From Streptomyces sp. Ag109_O5-10 (GTDB lineage: Bacteria; Actinomycetota; Actinomycetes; Streptomycetales; Streptomycetaceae): a stretch of 64,000 nucleotides of DNA. The stretch spans positions 3,534,001-3,598,000 of the forward strand of contig NZ_FNTQ01000001.1 of the NCBI RefSeq assembly GCF_900105755.1. Reading direction: 5' to 3'. A model generated the notes under the pieces. The model was not told the origin of the DNA. It made no database searches and saw only the letters and a program-made list of their open reading frames with translations. A program made the position numbers and the translations under genes. How positions within the stretch are numbered: the first letter of the stretch is position 1; each line of letters starts with the position of its first letter. Shown here piece after piece: positions 45,783-55,642 of the stretch.

Positions 45783-47255
45783 TCAGGTGGCCGAGTCCAC
45801 CGGTTCCGGGGCCCGTTCCCGCGGGGCCTGCGGGGTGGGCGCCCGGTCCGCGTTCACGACGACCCCGGCGATCAGGGCGCCGAGGAGCAGCGCGGCCATC
45901 GCCCACCAGGTGGCCACGTTGAAGCCGTGCACGGCGGCCCTCGCGGCCAGCAGCGCCTTGTCCGGGACGCTCGCGGCGTGCGCGGTGGCGTAGCGGGTGG
46001 TGACGCTCGCGGCGATGGTGTTGAGGAGGGCCGTGCCGATCGAACCGCCCACCTGCTGGGCGGTGTTGAAGGTGGCCGAGGCCGCGCCCGAGTCGCGCGG
46101 GGCGACGTTGCCGGTGGCCAGGGAGACGGAGGTCATCATCGCCGTACCCATGCCGAGGCCGAGCATCAGCATGCCGGGCAGGATGTGCGAGGCGTACGCC
46201 GGTTCGACCCCGACCTGGGCTATCAGCGCCAGCGCCCCGGCCGCGAGCAGCAGCCCGGGCACCATCAGCACGCGGGGCGGGACCCGGTGCAGCAGCCGGG
46301 CGGCGACCTGGGTGGAGCCGGTGACCATGCCGACGGTGATGGGGAGATAGGCGACACCGGTCTTCACGGGCGAGTAGCCGAGGACGCGCTGCATGTAGTA
46401 GGTCAGGAAGAGGAAGACGCCGAACATCCCGATGGTCACCAGCAGCACGGTGAGGAACGCGCCGATGCGCTGCCGGTCCCGTACGACGGTCATCGGGAGC
46501 AGCGGGACCGGGGCGCGGGTCTGCCAGTAGCCGAAGAGGCCGAGCAGCGCGACCCCGCCGGCCAGCAGCGTCAGGACCAGGCCGTCGGTCCAGCTCCGGG
46601 ACTCCGCCTCGGAGAAGCCGTAGACCAGGGAGAGCATGCCGGCCGAGCCGAGCAGAGCGCCGGGGACGTCGAGGCGGGCGTCCGGATGCCGGCCGCCGCC
46701 GGGCAGCAGGGCCCAGGCCCCGGCGAACGCGACCAGCGCGATCGGCACGTTGACGTACAGGCACCAGCGCCAGTCCAGGTACTGGGTGAGGAAGCCGCCG
46801 GCGAGCAGCCCGACCGCGGCACCCGCGCCGATGATGGCGCCGAAGATGCCGAACGCCTTCCCTCGCTCCTTCGGGTCGGTGAACGTCGTCGCGAGCAGCG
46901 ACAGCGCGGCCGGCGCGAGCAGCGCGGCGAACACGCCCTGCAGGGCCCGCGCCCCGAACAGCATCCCCTGGTTCACCGCGGCCCCACCGAGCGCGGAGGC
47001 GGCCGCGAAGCCGACCAGGCCGGTCATGAACGCCACCCTGCGTCCGGCCAGGTCGGCGATCCGGCCGCCGAGCAGCAGCAGTCCGCCGAAGGCGAGGGTG
47101 TAGGCGGTGATCACCCACTGCCGGTTGCCGTCGGACATGTGCAGAGCGACCTGGGCGGAGGGGAGCGCGATGTTGACGATGGTCATGTCGAGCACGACCA
47201 TCAGCTGGGCCAGTGCGATGACGACCAGGGCCCACCAGCGTCGGTTGTCGGCCAT
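45783..47255 (-). CDS. DHA2-family (EmrB/QacA) multidrug exporter
   Basis: A 490-residue proton antiporter with about 14 membrane segments. LAQLMVVLDMTIVNIALP in TM1 includes the motif-D1 Asp-Thr-Ile-Val-Asn of DHA2 carriers. GGRIADLAGRRVAFM is motif A. GVFAALLAPAALSLLATTF leads into motif C in TM5 (GAIIGAGAAVGLLAGG). The C-terminus is short and acidic. No dedicated regulator is adjacent. ATG at 47255 has GGAG about 12 bases upstream. Confidence 0.92.
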   Translation of the reverse strand: MADNRRWWALVVIALAQLMVVLDMTIVNIALPSAQVALHMSDGNRQWVITAYTLAFGGLLLLGGRIADLAGRRVAFMTGLVGFAAASALGGAAVNQGMLFGARALQGVFAALLAPAALSLLATTFTDPKERGKAFGIFGAIIGAGAAVGLLAGGFLTQYLDWRWCLYVNVPIALVAFAGAWALLPGGGRHPDARLDVPGALLGSAGMLSLVYGFSEAESRSWTDGLVLTLLAGGVALLGLFGYWQTRAPVPLLPMTVVRDRQRIGAFLTVLLVTIGMFGVFLFLTYYMQRVLGYSPVKTGVAYLPITVGMVTGSTQVAARLLHRVPPRVLMVPGLLLAAGALALIAQVGVEPAYASHILPGMLMLGLGMGTAMMTSVSLATGNVAPRDSGAASATFNTAQQVGGSIGTALLNTIAASVTTRYATAHAASVPDKALLAARAAVHGFNVATWWAMAALLLGALIAGVVVNADRAPTPQAPRERAPEPVDSAT

Positions 47256-47372
47256 GGGCCAATCGTGCTCCGCGACCGGCCAGTTGGGAACGCCCGCGTC
47301 TCTTATTACGGTGTTTTTGCCGAGCCCCGCGCCGCCCCGGGACCACTCGCGGTCCCGGGCCCCTCCGCCGGA

Positions 47373-47783
47373 CTACCCCAGGGCGTCCCTGCACAGCAGC
47401 CGCAGCGAGCCGTGGCCGCCGTAGCAGCGCCTGGCCTCGTCGACGGGGTCCCAGAGTCGGCCGTCCGGGGTGCGGATCCAGTGCTCGCCGCCCGACGCCC
47501 ACCATTCGGCGCCGGTGTGACGGACGATCACCTCACCGGCGTATGCCCCGAGGCCGCGCAGTGTCTCCCGCACGGCGTCGTAGGGCACGCCCTCCCGGCG
47601 TATCTCCTCGATCACCCGGTCGACCCGCCACACGCTCTGCGCCGAGTAGTCGAGCCGGACCCGGGCGCCCTCGCGCATCACGGCGACCGCGTCCGCCGCC
47701 CACCGCGCCGGTCTGGCGGCGGCGTGCGGCCTGGTCTGCTGCCCTGCGGTCCCGTAGGGGGGTGTCACGTAGTGGACTGTCAC
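47373..47783 (-). CDS. Conserved hypothetical protein (DUF6278-like)
   Basis: A 136-residue cytoplasmic protein: VAVMREGARVRLDYSAQSVW, RVIEEIRREGVPYDAVRETL and WIRTPDGRLWDPVDEARRCY. It has the look of a conserved actinobacterial family, possibly DUF6278; the family name is from memory. GTG at 47783 lies in a short repeated GTGACA context, and GTG at 47768 is an alternative. No catalytic motif is obvious. Confidence 0.6.
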   Translation of the reverse strand: MTVHYVTPPYGTAGQQTRPHAAARPARWAADAVAVMREGARVRLDYSAQSVWRVDRVIEEIRREGVPYDAVRETLRGLGAYAGEVIVRHTGAEWWASGGEHWIRTPDGRLWDPVDEARRCYGGHGSLRLLCRDALG

Positions 47784-47878
47784 ATAGGGAAGATCCAGGC
47801 CGGCGGCGGTTTCGTCATCCGGATCCGGCGCTGTTCCCGCAACCGGCGCAGGACCCGCGCACCGCCCTCACCAATGGT

Positions 47879-48475
47879 TCACCCGAGCCCGCGGGCCCGC
47901 CGCGACACCACCGCGCGCAGCACCCGGCGGCCCTCGGTGGAGACGTCCAGCGCGCGGCGCAGTCCGGCCGCGCCGTGCCCGGCCAGCAGTTCCAGCACCG
48001 TGACCTGGCGCCGCAGTTCGGCGGCGACCAGCGGGGACATGCCCTCGGTGCCGCCCTCACGACGGGTGTCGACGGAGGGCGCCGCGTCCTCGGCGGGGTC
48101 GAGGAGCCGGTGGATCTGCAACGAGGCGACGGAACAGGCGTCGGCCCACAGCCGGACGCCGGCGGCCTCCTGCGACTCGGGCGCGGCGTCGAGCATCCGC
48201 CGGGCGAGCGTCCCGGCCTCGTCGGCCTGGCCGCCGGCCTCCGCGCCGGTGCCGAGCGAGCCGCGCGCCTTCTCGAGGCCCGCGCTCCAGTCGGAGCCGT
48301 CGGCGAGGCTCGCCCACAGCGGCCGCAGCACCAGGTCGTCCCCGCCGAGCAGTGGCACGCACCGATCCAAACAAGCCAGCCCGCTGGCGGCCAGTCCGCG
48401 TTCATCGGCCTGAGCGATCAACTCCACCAGGCTCATCCACGCCTCCCAGAATCGGTACATACCAAGGTCCGACAT
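47879..48475 (-). CDS. Conserved hypothetical helical protein
   Basis: A 198-residue, probably all-helical protein: MYRFWEAWMSLVELIAQADE, GLACLDRCVPLLGGDDLVLR and LRRQVTVLELLAGHGAAGLR. No known domain was recognised. ATGs at 48475, 48460 and 48436 compete; the last has the best ribosome site (GGGAGG), but MYRFWEAW looks conserved, so the longer form is given. Its neighbours are also hypotheticals on the same strand without tight spacing. Confidence 0.6.
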   Translation of the reverse strand: MSDLGMYRFWEAWMSLVELIAQADERGLAASGLACLDRCVPLLGGDDLVLRPLWASLADGSDWSAGLEKARGSLGTGAEAGGQADEAGTLARRMLDAAPESQEAAGVRLWADACSVASLQIHRLLDPAEDAAPSVDTRREGGTEGMSPLVAAELRRQVTVLELLAGHGAAGLRRALDVSTEGRRVLRAVVSRRARGLG

Positions 48476-48701
48476 GCACGGAGCTCGTACTTCCCCTAAC
48501 TGCGTGCGACGGTACGGCAGTGTCACACGTGCCGGACACCCGGGATCCGAAGGGGTCCGAAGAAAGGCTTTTCAGCCAACAGTGCGTCCGGGCCGGGATC
48601 GGCGGGCCGGGCAACAACGCGGCCGTGGGTGGGAGCTCGGCCGTGGACAGAAGCGCGGCCGGCCGTCGGACCGCGGCCAGGCGCCAGAGCGCGGCCAGGC
48701 C

Positions 48702-49466
48702 TCAGACCGCGACCGGGGCGGTGCCCGCCATGGCCTTCTCGTGCTGCATCCGGGTCAGTCGCACCACGAGCAGGACGGCGAGGACGGCGGCGGCGAGATC
48801 GAGAGCGTGCGCGATGAGCAACTCCACGGAGACGGCTTGGTCCCAGGCCACGCCGAGGTCGTCGTCGGATTCGGTGCTCGCCAGGCGGCCGGCGAACAGC
48901 GCGACCAGCCACAGGGTCCACCAGGCGTTGACCAGCCTGTGCGAACGGGCCGCCCCCCGCGGGCTGCTGGCGTCCCAGATGTCGAGGGTGATCCGGCGCG
49001 GGAACCAGAGGCTCGCGATCGGCACGAACCAGCCGCCGATCGCCCAGCGCGGCGACATGCTCTGCCGGAGCGGGTCGAACACCTGGGCGTTGGCGCGCAC
49101 CCGCTGGAACCAGCACAGGTACACGATCACGCAGGCGACCATCGAGACGGCATGGGCTTGGGCGGCGAGGCGGACCAGCGCGTCGGCGCGGTCGGCCCGC
49201 AGGAACACCGCGGCACCGGTCTCGCCGTCCACGAGGTCGCCCATGACGTCGTACCTCAGGAAGTTCGCCCAGACGGCGAACAGGTCGGCGGCGACGACCG
49301 CCCCGAGCAGTACGGCAGCGGCCCAGCCGAGGCCCACCGGCGAGCGCAGCCACAGCCCCGGCGTGCTGCCGGCGGCCGGGACCGGCGCGGGCGGGTCGCC
49401 GAGGCAGCGGTGGCACAGGGTGGTGCCGGGCGCGGCGGCGAAGTGGTGGCAGCGGGCGCAGATCAA
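48702..49466 (-). CDS. DUF4328 membrane protein with zinc ribbon
   Basis: A 254-residue protein. A four-Cys zinc ribbon opens it (CARCHHF, then CHRCLGD). About five to six membrane segments follow, with VCWFQRV-like DUF4328 signatures: LCWFQRVRANAQVFDP, SPRWAIGGWFVPIASLWFPR and LVNAWWTLWLVALFAG. The start is TTG at 49466 after GGGGGAA. Function unknown; DUF4328 proteins are common in Streptomyces. Confidence 0.8.
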   Translation of the reverse strand: MICARCHHFAAAPGTTLCHRCLGDPPAPVPAAGSTPGLWLRSPVGLGWAAAVLLGAVVAADLFAVWANFLRYDVMGDLVDGETGAAVFLRADRADALVRLAAQAHAVSMVACVIVYLCWFQRVRANAQVFDPLRQSMSPRWAIGGWFVPIASLWFPRRITLDIWDASSPRGAARSHRLVNAWWTLWLVALFAGRLASTESDDDLGVAWDQAVSVELLIAHALDLAAAVLAVLLVVRLTRMQHEKAMAGTAPVAV

Positions 49467-49580
49467 GACGGTTCCCCCGGGACGCGGTCGGGCACTCGGT
49501 TGCGCACGGCACCCTCCCCCGGCCCGCGCGGAATGCGGAACATACGGCCCGCCACACCGTACGTCCACCGTGATTCCGTG

Positions 49581-51236
49581 TCAGCCCAGCCTGTTCGCCA
49601 GGGCCTTGAAGTCCGTCCAGGACATCGCCGGGGTGGTCGCCGGGTCCCAGAGCTTCTCGATGGTGGCCCGCAGCGGCATCCTGATGCCGGCCGCCACCTG
49701 GTCCTGGGTCTGGGAGCCGGCCAGGTCGCACCAGACCGCGAAGGAGCCGCCGAGGACCTGGGGTTCGTAGCGCGCGGCCACGGCCGAGGTGCCGCGCAGC
49801 ATGCGCGGGATCCACTGCTCGTAGATGCGCTGCCCGGTCGGGTAGACGAAGGTGTTGGGCTGCCCGAGGACGTAGTACAGGTACTCGTCGTTGTAGTTGA
49901 GCACCTTGCGGCCCGCCCTCAGGTACTCCACGGGCTGCCGGGCGCCGTTCTCCTTGCCGGTCCAGTAGGCGACCTGGAGGTCGTCGGCCGGCTGCACGGA
50001 GGTGCCCGTCAGGAAGCCGTCGTTCCAGGCCCGCATGGTGCGTTCGTGGGCGCGGACGGTGTCGGCGCGGTCGTTCAGCCAGCCGGTGGTGAGGTCGGCG
50101 ACGGTGCCCGAGTCCCCGTACGCCTCCCGGGCCGCTGCCGCCAGCTGCGGATAGGAGGCCTCGGGGTCCGCGACGGTCAGGGCCTGGTACTCGTCGCCGC
50201 CGAGGTTCCAGGAGGAGCCGGGGAACAGGTCGGCGTACTCGTCGAGCAGGTCGTCGACGATCTTCGCCGAGGCGTCCTTGGAGATGTCGATGGCGCCCCT
50301 GGTGGCGACGCCCTGCGCGTTGCGCAGCCGCAGTTCCGGGTGGGCGGCGAGGACGGCGCCGAGGTGTCCGGGCGAGTCGATCTCCGGTACGACCTGGATG
50401 TGCCGGGCGGCGGCGAGCGCGACGATCTCCTTCACCTGGGCCTTGGTCAGATGGTCCCGGGAGACGATCTCGGGGTGGGTGTCGGACTCGATCCGGAAGC
50501 CCTGGTCGTCGGAGAAGTGCAGCCCGAGTTCGTTGAACTTCAGGTCGCCGAGTTCTCGTATCCGGGCCTCTATCCAGTCGGCGGTGAACGGCTTGCGCGC
50601 GATGTCCAGCATGAACCCGCGCTGCGGTTTGGCCGGCTGGTCCCGCACCACCCCCTCCGGGGCCGTACCGCCGCCGTGCACCTCCTGCTTGAGGGTCCGG
50701 GTGCCGTAGAAGACGCCGGCGTCCCCGGGCCCGCTGATCCGCACCGACCCGCCGCGCACGGTCATGGTGTACGACTCCGGGTCCCCGCCGCCGCCGAGGT
50801 CGAGCCGCAGGTCGCCCGGCCGGACATCCTCGTCCGCGCCCTTCTGCCCGGCGTACGTCAGTCCCAGCTCGCCCGCGGTCAGCCGCCCCTCGTCGGCCAG
50901 CGCCGGGTCGCTCACCACGACCCGGCCGCCCCGCTGCGGGCGCCAGCCGGGGCCGCGGGCGGCGATGTGGGAGCGGACGGCGGGGATGGTGCGGGGGGCC
51001 TGGGAGAGCGGGTAGCTGCGGGTGGGTGTGGGGGTGGCCGCCCCGGACGAGGCCGACCGGTCGCTTCCGGAGGGCTGCCGGGACGCTCCGGCGGTACTCC
51101 CGCCGTCGCCGCCCGAGGAGGCCCATACGCCGATGCCCGTGCCGAGCGCGACGGTCCCCGCGACGGCGGCGGCGACCACCACCGCCCGCCTCCGCGCGCC
51201 CTCCCGTGTCGACGGCCTGCGCCTGTGCTGGCTCAC
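49581..51236 (-). CDS. Secreted beta-N-acetylhexosaminidase (GH20)
   Basis: A 551-residue enzyme that releases terminal N-acetylhexosamine from chitin oligomers or wall glycans. A basic start and a hydrophobic segment at about residues 17-40 form a signal or anchor. A Ser/Gly/Pro linker precedes a GH20b-like domain (about 90-190). The catalytic barrel begins near GFMLDIARKPFTADWIEARI. WNLGGDEYQ carries the catalytic Asp-Glu pair, and VVPEIDSPGHLGA is the other conserved strand. The start is GTG at 51236. It is divergent from the OHCU-like gene across 95 bp. Confidence 0.92.
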   Translation of the reverse strand: MSQHRRRPSTREGARRRAVVVAAAVAGTVALGTGIGVWASSGGDGGSTAGASRQPSGSDRSASSGAATPTPTRSYPLSQAPRTIPAVRSHIAARGPGWRPQRGGRVVVSDPALADEGRLTAGELGLTYAGQKGADEDVRPGDLRLDLGGGGDPESYTMTVRGGSVRISGPGDAGVFYGTRTLKQEVHGGGTAPEGVVRDQPAKPQRGFMLDIARKPFTADWIEARIRELGDLKFNELGLHFSDDQGFRIESDTHPEIVSRDHLTKAQVKEIVALAAARHIQVVPEIDSPGHLGAVLAAHPELRLRNAQGVATRGAIDISKDASAKIVDDLLDEYADLFPGSSWNLGGDEYQALTVADPEASYPQLAAAAREAYGDSGTVADLTTGWLNDRADTVRAHERTMRAWNDGFLTGTSVQPADDLQVAYWTGKENGARQPVEYLRAGRKVLNYNDEYLYYVLGQPNTFVYPTGQRIYEQWIPRMLRGTSAVAARYEPQVLGGSFAVWCDLAGSQTQDQVAAGIRMPLRATIEKLWDPATTPAMSWTDFKALANRLG

Positions 51237-51331
51237 GGCTACAACTTACGACGCACCCGCCGCACAGCCGTCATCGACGCAATCTGAAACTCTCCCGTTC
51301 GGGTGAAATTCAGGCAACCAACGGACACACC

Positions 51332-51964
51332 GTGGACGTCCTCGATAACGTCGACGACACATCTCCCACAGCATCCCCTGCCACACCACATGTGACGCGA
51401 GGACCCACGCTGCCCGCCCACCGCCTGCCCGATCTCCCCGCCCCGCTGGACGCCTTCAACGCCGCCCCCGACGACGAGGCCGGCGCGCTGCTCCTGCACT
51501 GTCTGCACAGCCTGCGCTGGTCCCGCCGCATCAGCGACCACCGCCCGTACCCCGACGTGGAGTCCCTCCTGGCGGCGGCGGACGAGGCGGCGTACGACCT
51601 GTCGCCGGGGGACCTGGCGGAGGCCCTGGCGGGCGAGTGCCTTCCGGAGCTGCCCGAGGACACCTACTCGGCGGCCCACACGGCCCTGACCGCGGCCCAC
51701 GCGGCCTACGAGGCGAAGTTCGGACACGTGTTCGTGATCTACCTGGGCGACACACCACCCGCCGAATCCCTGGACCGCGTCCTGGAAGGCATCCGGTCAC
51801 GTTTGACAAACGATCCGGAAGAGGAACGCGTCGTGGCGGCCGAGGAGCTCCGGCGCCTGGCAGGCGGACGGCTGGCCGAGAGACTCAGGGGCGCGGGGCA
51901 GCGTCCATCAGCGGCTCCGCCGCGGAGCGCGACCAGCCCAAACGCACCCGCACCCGGCAAATAA
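51332..51964 (+). CDS. OHCU decarboxylase-like protein, catalytic His missing
   Basis: A 210-residue helical protein aligning with 2-oxo-4-hydroxy-4-carboxy-5-ureidoimidazoline decarboxylases of uric-acid breakdown: LDAFNAAPDDEAGALLLHCL, ISDHRPYPDVESLLAAADEA and AAYEAKFGHVFVIYL followed by RSRLTNDPEEERVVAAEELR. In active enzymes a His-Pro pair follows the aspartate-rich helix (EALxxHPRIG). Here that place reads ALAGECLPELP, so the catalytic histidine is absent. No other uricase-pathway gene is near. GTG at 51332 and GTG at 51391 are both possible; neither has a good ribosome site. Confidence 0.75.
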   Translation: MDVLDNVDDTSPTASPATPHVTRGPTLPAHRLPDLPAPLDAFNAAPDDEAGALLLHCLHSLRWSRRISDHRPYPDVESLLAAADEAAYDLSPGDLAEALAGECLPELPEDTYSAAHTALTAAHAAYEAKFGHVFVIYLGDTPPAESLDRVLEGIRSRLTNDPEEERVVAAEELRRLAGGRLAERLRGAGQRPSAAPPRSATSPNAPAPGK

Positions 51965-52038
51965 CCGAATCCGGCACCCCGGATGCCGCCCGGCTAACCC
52001 ATACGCGTGCCACTTTGATCACACCGGTAGGCCCGGCG

Positions 52039-52067
52039 TAAGCCCAGCGGCAGCGCCTCGCTACGAT
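52039..52067 (+). promoter_or_regulatory. Possible sdh operon promoter
   Basis: TACGAT at 52062-52067 is a good Streptomyces -10 element, with GTAAGC about 17 bases upstream as a weak -35. It lies about 90 bases before sdhC. The leader between has no strong hairpin. Inference only. Confidence 0.35.
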
Positions 52068-52156
52068 GCTGGGGGCCGGTGGACCGTACCCGGCCGGGCC
52101 CGACCGACACCCACAAGCCGGCGCGGCCCCGATACCCCGCTCCCGGAGGGACTTCC

Positions 52157-52537
52157 GTGCCGGCTGGAACGCTGTACCGCGGCCGGGAAGGAATGTGGTC
52201 CTGGGTGGCTCACCGAGTCACCGGCGTCCTCATTTTCTTCTTCCTGTTCGTTCACGTGCTGGACACCGCTCTCGTCCGCGTCTCCCCCGAGGACTACGAC
52301 AAGGTCGTAGCCACGTACAAGACGCCGATCGTCGCACTGCTGGAGTACGGCCTGGTGGCCGCCATCCTCTTCCACGCCCTCAACGGCCTGCGCGTGATCG
52401 CCGTCGACTTCTGGTCGAAGGGCCCGCGCTACCAGAAGCAGATGCTCTGGACGGTCGTCGGTGTCTGGGTCGTCCTGATGGCCGGGGCCGTTTACCCCGT
52501 TCTCGGCCACGCCGCTCGTGTCCTGTTCGGGAGCTGA
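52157..52537 (+). CDS. sdhC: Succinate dehydrogenase cytochrome b556 subunit
   Basis: A 126-residue membrane anchor of complex II with three hydrophobic segments. It begins VPAGTLYRGREGMWSWVAHR; the Ser/His after the first helix and FLFVHVLDTAL supply quinone- and heme-site residues. LFHALNGLRVIAVDFW is the third conserved part. The start is GTG at 52157 six bases after GGAGGG; the frame extends to 52079, but the Shine-Dalgarno sequence decides. First gene of sdhCDAB. Confidence 0.93.
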   Translation: MPAGTLYRGREGMWSWVAHRVTGVLIFFFLFVHVLDTALVRVSPEDYDKVVATYKTPIVALLEYGLVAAILFHALNGLRVIAVDFWSKGPRYQKQMLWTVVGVWVVLMAGAVYPVLGHAARVLFGS

Positions 52538-52542
52538 CGCAG

Positions 52543-53022
52543 ATGTCGACCACTGAAACCCCCGCCGGCGTCGGCCCCGTCGAGGGCGCACCCCTCTTCG
52601 ACGTCGACAACCCGGCCCCCCTCATCGAGGCCCCGCGCAAGCGCACCAAGAAGACCCCGCGCTCCACCCGCGGCAACTTCGAGATGGCCGCCTGGCTGTT
52701 CATGCGCCTGTCCGGCGTCGTCCTCGTCGTCCTGGTCCTCGGCCACCTGCTGATCCAGCTGGTGCTCGACGGCGGCGTGTCGAAGATCGGCTTCGCCTTC
52801 GTGGCTGGCCGCTGGGCGAGCCCCTTCTGGCAGGTCTGGGACCTGCTGATGCTGTGGCTCGCGATGCTGCACGGCGCGAACGGCCTGCGCACGATCATCA
52901 ACGACTACGCGGAGCGCGCGAACACCCGGCTGTGGCTCAAGGGCCTGCTCTACACGGCCACGGTGTTCACCATCCTGCTGGGCTCGCTGGTGATCTTCAC
53001 CTTCGACCCGAACATCCGCTAG
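52543..53022 (+). CDS. sdhD: Succinate dehydrogenase membrane anchor subunit
   Basis: A 159-residue protein. A polar N-terminal tail of about 45 residues, ending in [20 protein letters not shown], is followed by three membrane segments. [16 protein letters not shown] holds a likely heme-ligating His, and [20 protein letters not shown] a second conserved His. ATG at 52543 lies nine bases after GGGAG and five bases after the sdhC stop. It anchors the catalytic subunits and passes electrons to menaquinone. Confidence 0.93.
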   Translation: MSTTETPAGVGPVEGAPLFDVDNPAPLIEAPRKRTKKTPRSTRGNFEMAAWLFMRLSGVVLVVLVLGHLLIQLVLDGGVSKIGFAFVAGRWASPFWQVWDLLMLWLAMLHGANGLRTIINDYAERANTRLWLKGLLYTATVFTILLGSLVIFTFDPNIR

Positions 53023-53041
53023 GCACGGGGCTGCGAGAATC

Positions 53042-54796
53042 ATGAAGATCCACAAGTACGACACCGTCATCGTCGGCGCCGGCGGCGCGGGCATGCGCGC
53101 GGCCATCGAGTCCACCAAGCGCAGCCGCACCGCGGTCCTGACCAAGCTCTACCCCACCCGCTCCCACACGGGCGCCGCGCAGGGCGGCATGGCCGCCGCG
53201 CTGGCCAACGTGGAGGAGGACAACTGGGAGTGGCACACCTTCGACACGGTCAAGGGCGGTGACTACCTGGTCGATCAGGACGCCGCCGAGATCCTGGCGA
53301 AGGAGGCCATCGACGCCGTCCTCGACCTGGAGAAGATGGGCCTGCCGTTCAACCGGACGCCCAACGGGACGATCGACCAGCGCCGCTTCGGCGGTCACTC
53401 CCGCAACCACGGCGAGGCGCCGGTCCGCCGGTCCTGCTACGCGGCCGACCGCACCGGCCACATGATCCTCCAGACGCTGTACCAGAACTGCGTGAAGGAG
53501 GGCGTGGAGTTCTTCAACGAGTTCTACGTCCTGGACCAGCTGATCACCGAGGTCGACGGCGTCCGGAAGTCGTCCGGCGTGGTGGCGTACGAGCTGGCCA
53601 CCGGTGAGATCCACATCTTCCAGGCGAAGGCGGTCATCTACGCCTCCGGCGGCACCGGCAAGTTCTTCCGGGTGACGTCCAACGCGCACACGCTCACCGG
53701 TGACGGCCAGGCGGCCGTCTACCGCCGCGGCCTGCCGCTGGAGGACATGGAGTTCTTCCAGTTCCACCCGACCGGCATCTGGCGCATGGGCATCCTGCTG
53801 ACGGAGGGCGCCCGCGGTGAGGGCGGCATCCTCCGCAACAAGGACGGCGAGCGCTTCATGGAGAAGTACGCGCCGGTCATGAAGGACCTCGCGTCCCGTG
53901 ACGTCGTCTCCCGCTCCATCTACACGGAGATCCGCGAGGGCCGCGGCTGCGGTCCCGAGGGCGACCACGTCTACCTCGACCTCACCCACCTGCCGCCGGA
54001 GCAGCTGGACGCGAAGCTCCCGGACATCACCGAGTTCGCGCGCACCTACCTGGGCATCGAGCCGTACACGGACCCGATCCCGATCCAGCCCACCGCGCAC
54101 TACGCCATGGGCGGCATCCCGACCAACGTCGAGGGCGAGGTGCTGAGCGACAACACCACCGTCGTCCCGGGCCTGTACGCGGCCGGCGAGGTCGCCTGCG
54201 TGTCCGTGCACGGCGCCAACCGCCTCGGCACCAACTCGCTCCTGGACATCAACGTGTTCGGCCGCCGGGCGGGCATCGCGGCCGCCGAGTACGCGCACGG
54301 CCACGAGTACGTGGAGCTCCCCGAGGACCCGGCCGGGTTCGTGGTCTCCCAGATCGAGCGGCTGCGCTCCTCGACGGGCAACGAGCGGGTCGCCACGCTC
54401 CGCAGGGAGCTGCAGGACACCATGGACGCCAACGTCATGGTGTTCCGCACCGAGCAGACGATCAAGACGGCGGTCGAGAAGATCGCGGAGCTGCGCGAGC
54501 GCTACAAGAACGTCTCGATCCAGGACAAGGGCAAGCGGTTCAACACGGACCTGCTCGAGGCCATCGAGCTGGGCAACCTGCTCGACCTCGCCGAGGTCAT
54601 GGCGGTCTCCGCGCTGGCCCGCAAGGAGTCCCGCGGCGGTCACTACCGCGAGGACTACCCCAACCGCGACGACGTCAACTTCATGCGCCACACCATGGCG
54701 TACCGCGAGGTGGGCGACGACGGCACCGAGTCCATCCGTCTCGATTACAAGCCGGTCGTCCAGACCCGCTACCAGCCGATGGAGCGTAAGTACTGA
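53042..54796 (+). CDS. sdhA: Succinate dehydrogenase flavoprotein subunit
   Basis: A 584-residue catalytic subunit that oxidises succinate to fumarate. [19 protein letters not shown] is the FAD fold. [18 protein letters not shown] includes the His that carries covalent FAD (near residue 42). FHPTGIW and the REGRGCG region with the catalytic Arg follow. [13 protein letters not shown] and [13 protein letters not shown] are further signatures, and the C-terminal helical domain ends [11 protein letters not shown] at 53042 is 19 bases after sdhD. Its stop shares one base with the sdhB start. Confidence 0.97.
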   Translation: MKIHKYDTVIVGAGGAGMRAAIESTKRSRTAVLTKLYPTRSHTGAAQGGMAAALANVEEDNWEWHTFDTVKGGDYLVDQDAAEILAKEAIDAVLDLEKMGLPFNRTPNGTIDQRRFGGHSRNHGEAPVRRSCYAADRTGHMILQTLYQNCVKEGVEFFNEFYVLDQLITEVDGVRKSSGVVAYELATGEIHIFQAKAVIYASGGTGKFFRVTSNAHTLTGDGQAAVYRRGLPLEDMEFFQFHPTGIWRMGILLTEGARGEGGILRNKDGERFMEKYAPVMKDLASRDVVSRSIYTEIREGRGCGPEGDHVYLDLTHLPPEQLDAKLPDITEFARTYLGIEPYTDPIPIQPTAHYAMGGIPTNVEGEVLSDNTTVVPGLYAAGEVACVSVHGANRLGTNSLLDINVFGRRAGIAAAEYAHGHEYVELPEDPAGFVVSQIERLRSSTGNERVATLRRELQDTMDANVMVFRTEQTIKTAVEKIAELRERYKNVSIQDKGKRFNTDLLEAIELGNLLDLAEVMAVSALARKESRGGHYREDYPNRDDVNFMRHTMAYREVGDDGTESIRLDYKPVVQTRYQPMERKY

Positions 54797-55575
54797 TGGC
54801 AACCCCTGTTCTGGACAAGGCGGACGCGGCAGGCCGGCCCGAGCCCGGTTTCGCCGACTCCCCCTACATCACGGTCACCTTCCGGATCCGCCGCTTCAAC
54901 CCGGAGGTCTCCGCGGACGCGGTCTGGGAAGACTTCCAGCTGGAGATCGACCCGAAGGAGCGCGTCCTCGACGGCCTCCACAAGATCAAGTGGGACATCG
55001 ACGGCACGCTGACCTTCCGCCGTTCCTGCGCGCACGGCATCTGCGGTTCGGACGCGATGCGGATCAACGGCAAGAACCGTCTTGCCTGCAAGACCCTCAT
55101 CAAGGACATCAACCCCGAGAAGCCGATCACGGTCGAGCCCATCAAGGGCCTGACGGTCCTCAAGGACCTGATCGTCGACATGGAGCCGTTCTTCCAGGCG
55201 TACCGGGACGTCATGCCCTTCCTCATCACGAAGGACACGAACGAGCCCACGCGCGAGCGTCTGCAGTCCCCCGAGGACCGCGCGCGCTTCGACGACACCA
55301 CGAAGTGCATCCTCTGCGCGGCCTGCACGTCCTCGTGCCCGGTCTTCTGGAACGACGGCCAGTACTTCGGCCCGGCCGCCATCGTCAACGCGCACCGCTT
55401 CATCTTCGACAGCCGTGACGAGGCGGCCGAGCAGCGCCTGGAGATCCTCAACGACCGCGACGGCGTCTGGCGCTGCCGCACGACCTTCAACTGCACGGAC
55501 GCCTGCCCGCGCGGCATCGAGGTCACCAAGGCGATCCAGGAAGTCAAGCGCGCACTGATCACGCGCCGCTTCTGA
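54796..55575 (+). CDS. sdhB: Succinate dehydrogenase iron-sulfur subunit
   Basis: A 259-residue electron-transfer subunit. The [2Fe-2S] cluster ligands are in SCAHGICGSDAMRING with a further Cys in RLACKTL. The [4Fe-4S] and [3Fe-4S] ligands are in CILCAACTSSCPVFW and FNCTDACPRGIE. It links SdhA to the membrane subunits. ATG at 54796 overlaps the sdhA stop (TGATG). The operon ends here at a strong terminator. Confidence 0.97.
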   Translation: MATPVLDKADAAGRPEPGFADSPYITVTFRIRRFNPEVSADAVWEDFQLEIDPKERVLDGLHKIKWDIDGTLTFRRSCAHGICGSDAMRINGKNRLACKTLIKDINPEKPITVEPIKGLTVLKDLIVDMEPFFQAYRDVMPFLITKDTNEPTRERLQSPEDRARFDDTTKCILCAACTSSCPVFWNDGQYFGPAAIVNAHRFIFDSRDEAAEQRLEILNDRDGVWRCRTTFNCTDACPRGIEVTKAIQEVKRALITRRF

Positions 55576-55595
55576 TCCCGGTTCGGCCACGACGG

Positions 55596-55632
55596 CGAAG
55601 GCCCCGCTCCCGCGCAGGGAGCGGGGCCTTCG
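55596..55632 (+). terminator. sdh operon terminator
   Basis: A 16-base perfect stem (CGAAGGCCCCGCTCCC and its complement) with a five-base loop begins 21 bases after the sdhB stop. It also lies just before the end of the convergent gene at 55643, so it can serve both. Confidence 0.9.
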
Positions 55633-55642
55633 GCGTCCGGCC

